Assembly (NCBI GenBank): GCA_049275655.1
Contig: JBASUY010000020.1
Span: forward strand, 6,008-70,007
Source: Sherwoodlollariibacterium sp049275655
Lineage (GTDB): Bacteria; Omnitrophota; Gorgyraeia; Gygaellales; Profunditerraquicolaceae
DNA length: 64,000 bases
Direction of reading: 5' to 3'
Shown piece after piece: positions 8,761 through 18,410 of the stretch (positions are counted from its first letter, which is position 1; the number at the start of each line of letters is the position of its first letter). The notes beneath the pieces were generated by a model. The model was not told where the DNA came from. It worked only from the letters and a program-made list of their open reading frames with translations, and searched no databases. The translations under genes were made by a program, and so were the position numbers.

Positions 8761-9618
8761 CTATGTAATCTCTAAAGAGATATCAACTGATTTTACTGAA
8801 TCCGTAATCTCTCCTATGGAGATAATATCCACTCCGCTTGCGGCAACCTCTTTGATATTATCAATATTTATTTCTCCGCTAGCCTCTAATAAAGTAGGAG
8901 GATGATGGCTTTTAAATTCAGTATTATTCCTTATCTTTACTGCTTCTTTTATCTCTCCAAGACTCATATTATCAAGCATAATTACATCCGGCTTAAAGTA
9001 TAAGGCGTGTTTAAACTCGGCAATATTTTGGACCTCTATCTCTATCTTAAAGCCCTTAGGCACGCTGGGGAGCTTGTCATAACCGTTAGTTACCTTTATA
9101 TGATTATCTTTAATAAGAATCATCTCATCTAACCCCATTCTATGGTTGTAGCCTCCGCCTACGCGCACCGCATATTTTTGAAGCTCCCTTAACCCGGGAA
9201 TAGTCTTTCGAGTGTCAGATATTTTAGTTTTATAGGGTTTAATCTCTTCAACAAATTCTCTTGTTCGCGTGGCTATCCCGGACATCATCCCTAAAAGGTT
9301 AAGCGCTACCCGCTCTGAGGTTAGTATGCTGGAGGCCTTTCCTGATATCCTAGCGATAGCCTTAGGCCTCTTTGCCCTTATCTTTTTGCCCTCCTCAACT
9401 AAGCTTTTAAAGATAACTGAGCTGTCTACCGTCTTAAAAACCCTTTCAGCTACCTCTAGGCCGCAGACAACAGAATCTTCTTTCAGTATTATTTTTGCTA
9501 TTATCTCTTTTTCTTTCGGGATAGTTAGTTGCGTAGTAATATCCCCTTTGCCTATATCTTCTAACAAAGCATGGCGCACTACATAGTCCAATTTTTCACG
9601 GTTAAGTTTTAAGTCCAT
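8761..9618 (-). CDS. nadC: Nicotinate-nucleotide pyrophosphorylase (carboxylating)
   Basis: A 285-residue quinolinate phosphoribosyltransferase. It shows ALLEDIGKGDITTQL near the N-terminus and SDTRKTIPGLRELQKYAV with GGGYNHRMGLDEMILIKDNH at about residues 133-173. The C-terminal TIM-barrel phosphate-binding end is EASGEINIDNIKEVAASGVD. It converts quinolinate and PRPP to nicotinate mononucleotide in de novo NAD synthesis. nadA and nadB are not in the window. Its start overlaps the valS stop by 17 nt. Confidence 0.97.
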   Translation of the reverse strand: MDLKLNREKLDYVVRHALLEDIGKGDITTQLTIPKEKEIIAKIILKEDSVVCGLEVAERVFKTVDSSVIFKSLVEEGKKIRAKRPKAIARISGKASSILTSERVALNLLGMMSGIATRTREFVEEIKPYKTKISDTRKTIPGLRELQKYAVRVGGGYNHRMGLDEMILIKDNHIKVTNGYDKLPSVPKGFKIEIEVQNIAEFKHALYFKPDVIMLDNMSLGEIKEAVKIRNNTEFKSHHPPTLLEASGEINIDNIKEVAASGVDIISIGEITDSVKSVDISLEIT

Positions 9619-12238
9619 CTTTTAGCCCCCTTAATTTTTTTAATTCTTCCGTTAATGTGCGTAATTTTTCCTTTTCAGCATTAATTATTTCTTGTGGAGC
9701 CTTTTTTACAAAGTTCTTATTTTTAAGCAAGCGCTCCTTTGCTTGAATATCGGATTGGTATTTTACAATCCCCTTTTCTATATTTTCTATTTGTTTTTGA
9801 ATGCCCGATACCTCCGTTAGCGGGATTACGATATGCATCCCTTTGAGTACATTTACATAGGTATTCTTTGAATACTTGTAGGCGTTTTCTATGGATACCT
9901 GATTAAGCCTTAAGAGTTGTTTTATAGTTAAGATATGGGATTCTAATAATAACCGGTTGAGCTTTGTTGAAGGGTAAATCAGAACCTTTAGCGTAGTATC
10001 GCAAGACGCTAAATTAAGGTCCATGCGCATACTCCTTATAACTCCTACAACCTCAAATATCTGGCCCATCTTTTTCTCTAAGGCAATATCAATGGCTTCT
10101 TTTTTAAGCTTTGGCCATGAAGAGACCATAATTGATTTATTCTTGGCCGGTAACCTTTGCCAAATCTCTTCGGTAATAAAAGGCATAAAGGGATGCGTTA
10201 TCCTCAATGTTTTTTCTAAGATGCTATACATAATTAATTGATTATGGGGATTTGTTGTATCTTGTTTAATAATCTCAAGGTAGCGGTCGCAAAATTCATG
10301 CCAAAAGAAAGAATAAATAGCATTAATTGCCTCATTTAGTTTATAGGCATTTAGGTATTTTTCTACTTTTATTAAGGTTGAGTAAAACCTGCTTAATATC
10401 CAAGAGTTAACCGAGGTTAAAGATTTTTGAGTAAATAAAGCGGTAAGGTTTAAATCGGTATTTTTTATATCAAGGTTTGTTAGGATAAACCGCGAAGCGT
10501 TCCATATCTTATTGGCAAAGTTTCTGCCCTGTTCAAACTTTTCTTTTGATAAAAATAAATCTTGGCCCTGAGAAGCAGCAGAGATCAGGCTAAAACGTAA
10601 AGCATCCGTCCCGTATTCTTTTATAATATCTAAAGGGTCAATGCTATTACCTAAAGACTTAGACATTTTTTTCCCTTCTCTATCACGTACTGTCCCATGG
10701 ATATAGACATCTTCAAAAGGCACTCTGCCTTTAAACTCTAATCCCGCCATAATCATCCGGGCAACCCAAAAAAATATAATCTCAGGAGCAGTTACTAGAA
10801 CAGATGACGGGTAGTAATACTCAAGGTCTTTTTTTGATATGCCTGCAAAAGGCCAAAGCCAAGAAGAAAACCAAGTATCTAAGACATCTTCGTCTTGATA
10901 TATATTGCTTCCGTTGCATTTAGGGCAAAGTTGTGGTTTGGTTCTAGATACTATAATCTGCTTATCCTCACCACAATCCTTACAGTAATAGACAGGGATT
11001 CTATGCCCCCACCATATCTGTCTTGATATGCACCAGTCCTGTATGTTATTCATCCAATTAAGATAAACCTTTGTCCAGCGATTAGGATAGAACCTTACCT
11101 TTTTGTCTTTCACTGCCTTAATTGCTGGCTTAGCTAAAGGTTGCATCTTGACAAACCATTGCTTTGATAAGTACGGCTCTACTATTGTATGGCAACGGTA
11201 GCAATGGCCCGTCGATAATTTATGCGGCTCTATTTTTTCTAATAACCCTAAAGATTTTAAGTCTTTGATAATCTCTTCTCTAGCCTTAAACCTATCTAAA
11301 TTGCAATATTTTCCTGCAGAGGCGTTCATCTTTGCATCCGGATTCATAACGTTTATAAAATCTAAATTATGCTTTTTTGCAAGCAGGTAGTCATTAGGGT
11401 CATGAGCAGGGGTAATCTTAACAGCGCCGCTACCGAACTTCATATCTATAGAGGTATCTGCTATTATTTTTATTGGGCGGTCCACAAGAGGCAGGGTTAC
11501 TATTTTACCGATTAATTTTTTATAACGGCTATCTTTAGGGTTAACTGCCACTGCAGTATCTCCGAGCATAGTTTCAGGTCGGGTGGTAGCAACAAGAATA
11601 TATCCGGATGAGTCTTTTAACGGGTATCTTAAATAGTAAAGCTTGCCTTCTAAGGGTTGATGGGCAGCTTCCTCGTTGGATAAAGCTGTCTGGCAACGCG
11701 GGCACCAATTGATAATATATCTTCCGCGATAGATTAACCCTTTTTCGTAGAGTTTTATAAAAATATCCGTTACTGCTTTAGAATAATCTTTGTCCATAGT
11801 AAAGCGTAACCTATTCCAATCGCAGGAAGCGCCTATTTTTTTAAGTTGATGGATTATCGTAGAGCCGTATTCTTCTCTCCAGAGCCAAACTCTCTCAATA
11901 AATTTATCCCTTCCTAAATCCTGCCGCTTTAAACCATCTTTAAGCAGGGTTTTTTCTACTACATTTTGAGTAGCTATCCCTGCATGGTCTGTCCCGGGGA
12001 ACCACAAAGCCTCAAACCCAAGCATCCTTTTATAACGTATAAGTATATCCTGTATTGTATTGTTTAAGGCATGTCCCATATGCAGTATCCCTGTTACGTT
12101 AGGCGGAGGGATTATAATGGCATAGGGGGTTTTATGGGAGTTAGGTTTAGAGCCAAAGAAACCACTATCCTCCCAATATTTATACCAATGCCCTTCAACC
12201 TCTAGGGGGGCGTAGTGTTTTTTTAGTTCGCTATTCAT
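9602..12238 (-). CDS. valS: Valyl-tRNA synthetase
   Basis: An 878-residue class I synthetase. HMGH in PPNVTGILHMGHALN (about residues 44-58) and KMSKS (about residue 518) form the active site. The editing domain lies between them (TTRPETMLGDTAVAV at about 220). CPRC and CKDC/CPKC pairs suggest structural zinc sites. The C-terminal coiled coil (about residues 805-875), typical of ValRS, is present. It charges tRNA-Val and clears mischarged Thr. It overlaps cimA by 4 nt upstream and nadC by 17 nt downstream. Full length, with no defects visible. Confidence 0.98.
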   Translation of the reverse strand: MNSELKKHYAPLEVEGHWYKYWEDSGFFGSKPNSHKTPYAIIIPPPNVTGILHMGHALNNTIQDILIRYKRMLGFEALWFPGTDHAGIATQNVVEKTLLKDGLKRQDLGRDKFIERVWLWREEYGSTIIHQLKKIGASCDWNRLRFTMDKDYSKAVTDIFIKLYEKGLIYRGRYIINWCPRCQTALSNEEAAHQPLEGKLYYLRYPLKDSSGYILVATTRPETMLGDTAVAVNPKDSRYKKLIGKIVTLPLVDRPIKIIADTSIDMKFGSGAVKITPAHDPNDYLLAKKHNLDFINVMNPDAKMNASAGKYCNLDRFKAREEIIKDLKSLGLLEKIEPHKLSTGHCYRCHTIVEPYLSKQWFVKMQPLAKPAIKAVKDKKVRFYPNRWTKVYLNWMNNIQDWCISRQIWWGHRIPVYYCKDCGEDKQIIVSRTKPQLCPKCNGSNIYQDEDVLDTWFSSWLWPFAGISKKDLEYYYPSSVLVTAPEIIFFWVARMIMAGLEFKGRVPFEDVYIHGTVRDREGKKMSKSLGNSIDPLDIIKEYGTDALRFSLISAASQGQDLFLSKEKFEQGRNFANKIWNASRFILTNLDIKNTDLNLTALFTQKSLTSVNSWILSRFYSTLIKVEKYLNAYKLNEAINAIYSFFWHEFCDRYLEIIKQDTTNPHNQLIMYSILEKTLRITHPFMPFITEEIWQRLPAKNKSIMVSSWPKLKKEAIDIALEKKMGQIFEVVGVIRSMRMDLNLASCDTTLKVLIYPSTKLNRLLLESHILTIKQLLRLNQVSIENAYKYSKNTYVNVLKGMHIVIPLTEVSGIQKQIENIEKGIVKYQSDIQAKERLLKNKNFVKKAPQEIINAEKEKLRTLTEELKKLRGLKDGLKT

Positions 12239-13803
12239 TTAATATTATCTTTTAAGAGTTTATATTCAATACTATCAACAAGCGCTTGCCAGCTGGCTTC
12301 AATTATATTCTCTGAGACCCCTATTGTACTCCATGAGTTTTTTGCATCTTCCGATTGTATTAATACCCTAACCTTTGCCGCAGTCCCGGATTTTTCATCA
12401 AGGACACGTACCTTAAAGTCAGTAAGGCGCATCTTAGAAAGAGTAGGATAATAATCTTTGAGCGCTTTTCTTAGGGCATTATCGAGGGCATTTACCGGCC
12501 CTTCCCCCATAGATACGGTATGCTCTCTCTTCCCTTTAATGCGCAATTTGATAATCGCCTCCGTAGTTATCCGCCTGTTGGATTGTTTTTCGGTTGTTAC
12601 CCTAAAGCCTTCCAGCTCAAAAAATTTACCGAGTTTTCTTAAGGCTCGCCTCATTAGAATCTCAAAAGATGCCTCTGCCGCTTCAAAGTGATACCCTTTA
12701 TGTTCTAATTTTTGCACGAGTTGTAAAATCTTTTTAGCGTCGGGAGAATCTTTTTTTATGCTAAGGTTTAAATCTTTTGCCCGCGTTAATACTCCGGATT
12801 TACCGGCTAATTCAGAGACAAGAACCCTGCGGGTATTTCCGACTAAAGAAGGATCTATATGTTCGTATGTCTTAGGGTTTTTAATAATAGCATTGATATG
12901 CATCCCCCCTTTATGCGCAAAACTAGATTGGCCGACATAGGGTTGGTCGTTTTTATGTTTTAAATTGCTGATCTCGCTTATAAAATGCGAAATGTGGGTT
13001 AATTCTTTAAGTTTTTCATCGGCAATACAATTTATCCCCATTTTAAGCTTAAGGTTAGCGATTATAGGTATAAGGTCAGCATTTCCCGCCCTCTCTCCTA
13101 TTCCATTTATAGTCCCTTGCACCATATCAGCTCCGGCTAATACGGCGGCAAGAGAATTGGCTATCGCGCAACCGGTATCGTTATGGCAATGTATTCCTAT
13201 GCCTACCCTAAGTTTTCCTTTAAGTAAAGATACTACCTGTGTAATTTCATGCGGTAGGGTTCCGCCGTTAGTATCGCATAGGCAAATCTGCTTTGCCCCT
13301 GCTTCCTGGGCGGCTAAAAGGGTTTCAATAGCATAGTTTTTATTGTGGTTAAAGGCCTCAAAAAAGTGTTCTGCATCATAAAAGACGGTTAATCCTTTGG
13401 ACGTAAGATAGCTGATTGTATCTTTTATCATTTCTATATTTTCAGCCAAAGTAGCCTTTAAGACATCGGTTACATGCAGGTCCCATGTCTTTCCTACTAT
13501 CGTTATGATATCGGCATTTGACTTAAGAAGAGAGTTTATATTTGGGTCATTTTTGGCTTTTAAGTTTAACCTGCGGGTCATGCTAAATGCGGCAAGTTTG
13601 GAATTATTAAGCTTTACCCTACCCATCTTAAGGAAAAATTCCATATCTTTAGGATTAGAGCCGGGCCAACCTCCTTCTATAAAGTGAATCCCTAAGAGGT
13701 CTAATTCTTTAACGATGCGGATTTTATCCGTTACCGAATATGATATCCCTTCGGCTTGTGAACCGTCGCGTAGTGTAGTGTCATATATCTTAACCAGTTT
13801 CAT
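12235..13803 (-). CDS. cimA: (R)-citramalate synthase
   Basis: A 522-residue HMGL-like/LeuA-family enzyme. It has DTTLRDGSQAEGISYSVTDK near the N-terminus, the metal-binding HCHNDTG motif (about residue 204) and GTINGIGERAGNADL (about residue 230). A C-terminal LeuA-type allosteric domain occupies about 395-515. Length and the SQAEGISYSV segment match the CimA (TIGR00977) group rather than 2-isopropylmalate synthase. CimA condenses pyruvate and acetyl-CoA to citramalate, giving 2-oxobutanoate for isoleucine without threonine deaminase. This fits an organism making acetyl-CoA by the Wood-Ljungdahl route. It lies directly downstream of lysC and overlaps valS by 4 nt (ATGA). Confidence 0.92.
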   Translation of the reverse strand: MKLVKIYDTTLRDGSQAEGISYSVTDKIRIVKELDLLGIHFIEGGWPGSNPKDMEFFLKMGRVKLNNSKLAAFSMTRRLNLKAKNDPNINSLLKSNADIITIVGKTWDLHVTDVLKATLAENIEMIKDTISYLTSKGLTVFYDAEHFFEAFNHNKNYAIETLLAAQEAGAKQICLCDTNGGTLPHEITQVVSLLKGKLRVGIGIHCHNDTGCAIANSLAAVLAGADMVQGTINGIGERAGNADLIPIIANLKLKMGINCIADEKLKELTHISHFISEISNLKHKNDQPYVGQSSFAHKGGMHINAIIKNPKTYEHIDPSLVGNTRRVLVSELAGKSGVLTRAKDLNLSIKKDSPDAKKILQLVQKLEHKGYHFEAAEASFEILMRRALRKLGKFFELEGFRVTTEKQSNRRITTEAIIKLRIKGKREHTVSMGEGPVNALDNALRKALKDYYPTLSKMRLTDFKVRVLDEKSGTAAKVRVLIQSEDAKNSWSTIGVSENIIEASWQALVDSIEYKLLKDNIK

Positions 13804-13816
13804 ATCTGCCTCTCTT

Positions 13817-15040
13817 TTATCTTTTTGTTAACCCAAACTTGCTATGCAAGGCACGAACGGCCTTTTGGGCAAACTTTTTTTGCACTATACAGGAGATACT
13901 GATATCGGAGGTTGAAATCATCTCTATATTTATCTTATGCCTTGCTAAGACTTCAAACATCTTTCCGGCTACGCCGGGATGAGACTTCATCCCAACCCCT
14001 ACAATAGAGATACGCGCTATATCCGCATTCTTGACTACCTCCTTTATTCCTATATCCGGCTTAATTTTATTTATTAATTTTATTGCGTTTAAGGCATCGG
14101 CTCTATCTACGGTAAAAGATATATCTGTTTTTCTAAGGTGGCTTACGTTTTGTACTATCATATCCACGCTTACTTCTTTATCCGCCAGTTCATTAAATAT
14201 CTTTGCTGCTATCCCCGGCTGGTCGGGGACATTGCGTACGGTGATCTTAACTTCATTTTTATTCATAGTGATTGCAGAGACTACTACATCTTCCATATTT
14301 TTAACCTCCTTAATAATCATCGTTCCGGAATTATTATTAAAGCTGGAACGGACATGTATAGGCACATTGAATTTTTTAGCTACTTCTATGGAGCGCGCCT
14401 GCATTATCTGTGCGCCCAAAGAAGCCATCTCCAGCATCTCATCATAGGTAATCTCTTTTATCTTTCTTGCCTTTGGCTCAACTGCAGGGTCTGTTGTGTA
14501 TATTCCTTTGACATCCGTATAGATTTCGCATTTATCCGCCCCCAGCTCTTTGGCCAGAGCAACAGCAGTAAGGTCTGAGCCACCCCTGCCTAAAGTGGTT
14601 ATATCCTGATTTAGATTTACTCCTTGGAACCCCGCGACCACTACAACCTGCCCTTTTTTTATCGCCTCTTTGATTTTATCGGCATTTATTTTTATGATTC
14701 GTGCGCGGGTATGGGAGGAGTCTGTTATAATTCCTACTTGCGCTCCAGTAAATGATACTGCTTCGGTTTTAAGTTTTTGAATAGCCATTGCCAAAAGAGC
14801 AACGGATATCTGTTCGCCGGTTGAAAGGAGCATATCCATCTCCCGCTTAGAAGGTTTATTAGTTATTTTTGAAGAGAGCTTTATCAAATCGTCGGTAGTA
14901 TCCCCTAAGGCAGAGACTACCACAACTAGGTTAAAGCCTTTTTTTCTGTAACTGACAACTCTTTTGGCGACTTTCAATATGCGCTCTACATTAGCAACAG
15001 AAGAGCCGCCGAATTTTTGTATAATTAATTTTTTACTCAT
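13817..15040 (-). CDS. lysC: Aspartokinase
   Basis: A 407-residue aspartate kinase starting MSKKLIIQKFGGSSV. The kinase domain includes TLGRGGSDLTAVALA and YTDVKGIYTTDP, followed by two ACT domains (about residues 265-400) for feedback control by Lys or Thr. I chose the ATG at 15040 because AGGAG lies 8 nt upstream. An in-frame TTG at 15076 would add 12 residues and bury the ribosome-binding site. It catalyses the first step of the aspartate family pathway; hom and thrC lie upstream in the same gene run. The start overlaps the cstA stop by 8 nt. Confidence 0.97.
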   Translation of the reverse strand: MSKKLIIQKFGGSSVANVERILKVAKRVVSYRKKGFNLVVVVSALGDTTDDLIKLSSKITNKPSKREMDMLLSTGEQISVALLAMAIQKLKTEAVSFTGAQVGIITDSSHTRARIIKINADKIKEAIKKGQVVVVAGFQGVNLNQDITTLGRGGSDLTAVALAKELGADKCEIYTDVKGIYTTDPAVEPKARKIKEITYDEMLEMASLGAQIMQARSIEVAKKFNVPIHVRSSFNNNSGTMIIKEVKNMEDVVVSAITMNKNEVKITVRNVPDQPGIAAKIFNELADKEVSVDMIVQNVSHLRKTDISFTVDRADALNAIKLINKIKPDIGIKEVVKNADIARISIVGVGMKSHPGVAGKMFEVLARHKINIEMISTSDISISCIVQKKFAQKAVRALHSKFGLTKR

Positions 15041-16619
15041 CTTTTTTTCTCCTGATAACTTTAAATATAAGTTCAATAGTCATAAAGGATGCTAATAAAA
15101 GCAATAAAAGAGTTATTATAAAAAGAGGTAAATCCCTTTGCCTGATATATTCAAAAGCCTGAAGAGCCAATGCCCCCATGGATGTAGCAAGCATAAATAT
15201 AGCAGGTAAGAATACTAAAGCCGAAGGCCTACTTTTAGATAATAAATATGCCCCTAAAACAAATAAGGCAAGCGTTGCTACTAACTGATTAGCCGCTCCA
15301 AATGCAGGCCAGACTTTATTCCATTGCCCGCTTAAGGCTAAGGATAAAGAGATAAGCACTATGATTGCAGTAGAAAGGTACCTGTTTTTTATTTGAAACA
15401 GCTCTTCTGTTAAATAGCGTAAGATCCTGGTAGCTGTATCTAAAGTAGTAAGTATAAAAGCATTTAGTATAGTTACTGCAATAAGCCCCCCAAAATCCCC
15501 TAAAAATCCTTTAGTTAAGGCATTAAAGCCTTGGGCAAATATGCCTATAGGGCCTATAGATTTTAAGGCTAACGAAGCGTCCCCCGGAGTTTTGAAGATA
15601 ATCCCTACGCTAATAATTGCTATTACTGCTAATAACGCTTCTACTACCATTCCTCCGTAGCCGATTCTTTTAGCATGGCGCTGACTATTAATTTGTTTAG
15701 ATGTAGTACCGCTGGATATTAAAGCATGGAAACCCGATACTGCGCCACAGGCAACCGTAACAAAAAGCATTGGCCAAAGCTTAAGGTTATTAGGTGCCCA
15801 TTGGGTATAGGAGGGCATGGTAATTTGCGGCCTTGAAAATAAGATACCTAAATAACCTATCAATATTCCAAAAAAGAGTAAAAAGCTGGCTAAGTAGTCG
15901 CGGGGTTGTAAGAGTAAATTAACCGGAAGTATTGATGCAAGATAAGAGTATAAAAATAATACCACTAACCAGAAAAATACCCCTGAAGTTACAGGTAGAT
16001 GGTTACCGAGCAGAATAAGGCTTAAGAGGAGAATAAGCCCTAAGGAGGTTGCTAAGAAACTATTTACTTTTAAATAATACAAAAGATAGCCAATTAACAA
16101 AGCAACCGGTATAAGCCCTAATGAAGGCAGGACTATCTTAGGTTCTTTCACAAAGGTATCCGCGCATAGATAAGCAAACACGGATATAATCAATATTAAG
16201 GTAAACCATAAAAAAAGCGAGGTTAATATCTTTGCCCTTTTGGATATTACCCTTCCTGCGATATCCGAGATAGAGCTCCCCCCTTCTTTTACAGAAGTTA
16301 TCAAAGAGCCGAAATCATGGACTCCACCTATAAATATAGATCCTAAGACTACCCATAAGAGCGCCGGAAGCCATCCCCATAAGGCTACTGCAATAACAGG
16401 CCCTATAATAGGCCCTGCTCCGGCAATAGAAGAAAAGTGGTGCCCAAATAAAACCAACCAGTTCCGCGCCGGGACATAGTCTACGTTGTCAAACTTATAA
16501 TTGGCAGGAGTAGATTTTTTAAAATCAACTTGCCATAATCTTTCAAGCCTCTTAGCGTAAATAAGATAGCCTGCTCCTAAAAGAATAAAAGCAACTAAAG
16601 AGATATAAAGAGCGCTCAT
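15033..16619 (-). CDS. cstA: CstA-family carbon starvation / pyruvate transporter
   Basis: A 528-residue protein with about 14-16 membrane helices. The family-specific segments include FGHHFSSIAGAGPIIGPVIA (about residues 58-77), GGVHDFGSL and VACGAVSGFHALISSGTTSKQI. E. coli CstA has about 700 residues; this one matches the shorter class common in anaerobes. Known members import peptides or pyruvate. It overlaps the ApgM-like gene by 4 nt and lysC by 8 nt, so it is translationally coupled within an amino-acid gene run. Substrate here is inferred only. Confidence 0.88.
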   Translation of the reverse strand: MSALYISLVAFILLGAGYLIYAKRLERLWQVDFKKSTPANYKFDNVDYVPARNWLVLFGHHFSSIAGAGPIIGPVIAVALWGWLPALLWVVLGSIFIGGVHDFGSLITSVKEGGSSISDIAGRVISKRAKILTSLFLWFTLILIISVFAYLCADTFVKEPKIVLPSLGLIPVALLIGYLLYYLKVNSFLATSLGLILLLSLILLGNHLPVTSGVFFWLVVLFLYSYLASILPVNLLLQPRDYLASFLLFFGILIGYLGILFSRPQITMPSYTQWAPNNLKLWPMLFVTVACGAVSGFHALISSGTTSKQINSQRHAKRIGYGGMVVEALLAVIAIISVGIIFKTPGDASLALKSIGPIGIFAQGFNALTKGFLGDFGGLIAVTILNAFILTTLDTATRILRYLTEELFQIKNRYLSTAIIVLISLSLALSGQWNKVWPAFGAANQLVATLALFVLGAYLLSKSRPSALVFLPAIFMLATSMGALALQAFEYIRQRDLPLFIITLLLLLLASFMTIELIFKVIRRKKDE

Positions 16620-17818
16620 TCCGCCTTTCTGATAAAAAAATCCATAAGCTCATGCCCTCTTTCAAAGGTAAGCCCGCTTTTTAAGGATTCTTTCTCACTA
16701 TAGTTTAAAAAACCTCTTGCAATGATATTATGTCCAAATATCCCAAAAGGAACAGGGTCTGAGGTATGCGTTTTAAGAGAGACAGGGGTAGGATGATCCG
16801 GTAATACCATCAACCTAAAGTTTCTCTTGCGTTTAAAGTACTTAAGGACTCTGCCTAAAATCAACTGGTCAAATCTCTCTATGGCAATAATCTTTTCTCT
16901 TAAATCTCCGTTATGCCCTGCTTCATCAGCTGCTTCTAAGTGGAGAAAAACAAAGTCTTTATCTTCAAGCGCCTTTAATGCTGCCTTTGCCTTTCCCTCA
17001 TAATTAGTATCATAATAACCGGTTGCTCCCGGGACATTAATAACTTCAAGGCCAATTGTTTTGCCTAACCCTTTAATTAAATTTACCGCAGAGATTACAC
17101 TTCCTTTAATACCGTACTTTTCATAGAAGCTCTCCATTAAAGGGCGCTTCCCTTGTCCCCAGAGCCAAATCATATTAGCAGGGTTTTCTTTTAAATCTAA
17201 GCGGACAAGGTTAATCTCATGTTTTTCTAATATTTTTTTAGACTCCTGCATGAGATTAATAAGGATACTTGCATTATCGCCTTTAGGCAGGTTTCTTGAA
17301 ATACTTTTTCCGGTTATATCGTGCGGTGGACGGCAAGTTATCCTATCAAGATGTTCTTCTGCCCCTCGCTTAACAACCATAAGATGGCGGTAACTTACCC
17401 CGGGGTAAAACTTAATTCTATTAGTACCTAAGGCACGATCAATAAACTTTATAATTATCTCAGCCTCTTTAGAGCTGATATGCCCTGCGCTATAGTCGCG
17501 CAGTATATCATTAGATGCAGTAATGAGATTACACCTAAAAGCTACATCGTCATCTTCTAATTTTACTCCAAGGTTGGCTGCCTCAAGGGGAGCTCTACCG
17601 GAATAGTATTTTTTAGGGTCATAGCCGAATATAGAGATTTGTGCGATATCTGAACCTGGAGTAAACCCTTCCGGGACGGTCCGCACTCTTCCTAAACGCC
17701 CGTATTTGGCGATAAAGTCCATATTCGGCGTGCGCGCAGCCTCTAAAGGCGTGCGCCCGCGTATCTCTTTTTGCGGAATATCAGCCATCCCATCGCAGAC
17801 TAAAACAATATATTTCAT
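16616..17818 (-). CDS. apgM: ApgM-family phosphomutase, probable homoserine kinase
   Basis: A 400-residue alkaline-phosphatase-superfamily protein of the archaeal-type cofactor-independent phosphoglycerate mutase family. The N-terminal metal ligand is in VLVCDGMAD, and the candidate nucleophile Ser is in GFTPGSDIAQISIFGYDP. Further metal sites are LEAADEAGHNGD and LPDHPTPVSLKTHTSDPVPF. One bacterial subgroup (TIGR02535, about 400 residues) is a proposed homoserine kinase because it sits with threonine genes. Here the gene lies between thrC/hom and lysC, and no GHMP-type thrB is in the window. I therefore infer that it supplies O-phosphohomoserine for ThrC. A glycolytic phosphoglycerate mutase is the alternative. 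Spacing to LemA is 5 nt. Confidence 0.8.
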   Translation of the reverse strand: MKYIVLVCDGMADIPQKEIRGRTPLEAARTPNMDFIAKYGRLGRVRTVPEGFTPGSDIAQISIFGYDPKKYYSGRAPLEAANLGVKLEDDDVAFRCNLITASNDILRDYSAGHISSKEAEIIIKFIDRALGTNRIKFYPGVSYRHLMVVKRGAEEHLDRITCRPPHDITGKSISRNLPKGDNASILINLMQESKKILEKHEINLVRLDLKENPANMIWLWGQGKRPLMESFYEKYGIKGSVISAVNLIKGLGKTIGLEVINVPGATGYYDTNYEGKAKAALKALEDKDFVFLHLEAADEAGHNGDLREKIIAIERFDQLILGRVLKYFKRKRNFRLMVLPDHPTPVSLKTHTSDPVPFGIFGHNIIARGFLNYSEKESLKSGLTFERGHELMDFFIRKAE

Positions 17819-17823
17819 CTTTT

Positions 17824-18381
17824 TTAAAATGTTACCTGCGGCACTTTCTTAGCCGTATCATCTGCCTTAAAATATTCTGTTGCCGGCTTATAGCCAAAAT
17901 TAGAAGCGATAATATTACCCGGGAATGTCCTTACCGATATATTATACTCTCTGACAGATTCATTGTAACGCATCCTTTCTACTGCTATTCTATTTTCTGT
18001 CCCGGACAATTCATCCATAAGCTTTAAAAATGTCTGGTCTGCTTTTAGGTCAGGGTAGTTCTCTGCTACAAAAAGCAACCTAGACAAAGCAGCGTCTATT
18101 TCTCCGGCTGCTTTAACCTTCTCTTCAACGGTAGACGCCTTAGCCCATTGGGAGCGGGCTAAGGTAACATTTTCAAGGACCGTCTTTTCATGCGCGGCAT
18201 AACCTTTTACTGTATTTAAAAGATTAGGTATCAAGTCATTTCTTCGTTGCAATTGATTTTCTACCTGCGCCCATTTAGCGGTTATAGCCTCATGCTTAGA
18301 GATGATACCGTTATAAAGAGCGATAATAATTCCTATTAATATAACTACGGCTAGTATAACTCCAATAACTATCTTTTTCAT
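17824..18381 (-). CDS. LemA family protein
   Basis: A 185-residue protein with one N-terminal membrane helix (about residues 4-24) and an extracytoplasmic alpha-helical domain. It contains the family's conserved stretch VENQLQRRNDLIPNLLNTVK (about residues 42-61) and the C-terminal FPGNIIASNFGYKPATEYF. The biochemical role of LemA proteins is unsettled. It lies 29 nt downstream of a TPM-domain protein, a pairing found widely in bacteria that suggests a joint envelope function. Confidence 0.93.
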   Translation of the reverse strand: MKKIVIGVILAVVILIGIIIALYNGIISKHEAITAKWAQVENQLQRRNDLIPNLLNTVKGYAAHEKTVLENVTLARSQWAKASTVEEKVKAAGEIDAALSRLLFVAENYPDLKADQTFLKLMDELSGTENRIAVERMRYNESVREYNISVRTFPGNIIASNFGYKPATEYFKADDTAKKVPQVTF

Positions 18382-18410
18382 TATTCTGCCCTCCCTTTTT
18401 ATATTAAGTA

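Noticed and set aside
14138..14578. Plus-strand frame of 146 codons, with another of 138 codons in a different frame
   Set aside because: Both lie inside lysC, have low-complexity aromatic-rich or Ser/Thr-rich products with no motif, and no ribosome-binding site.
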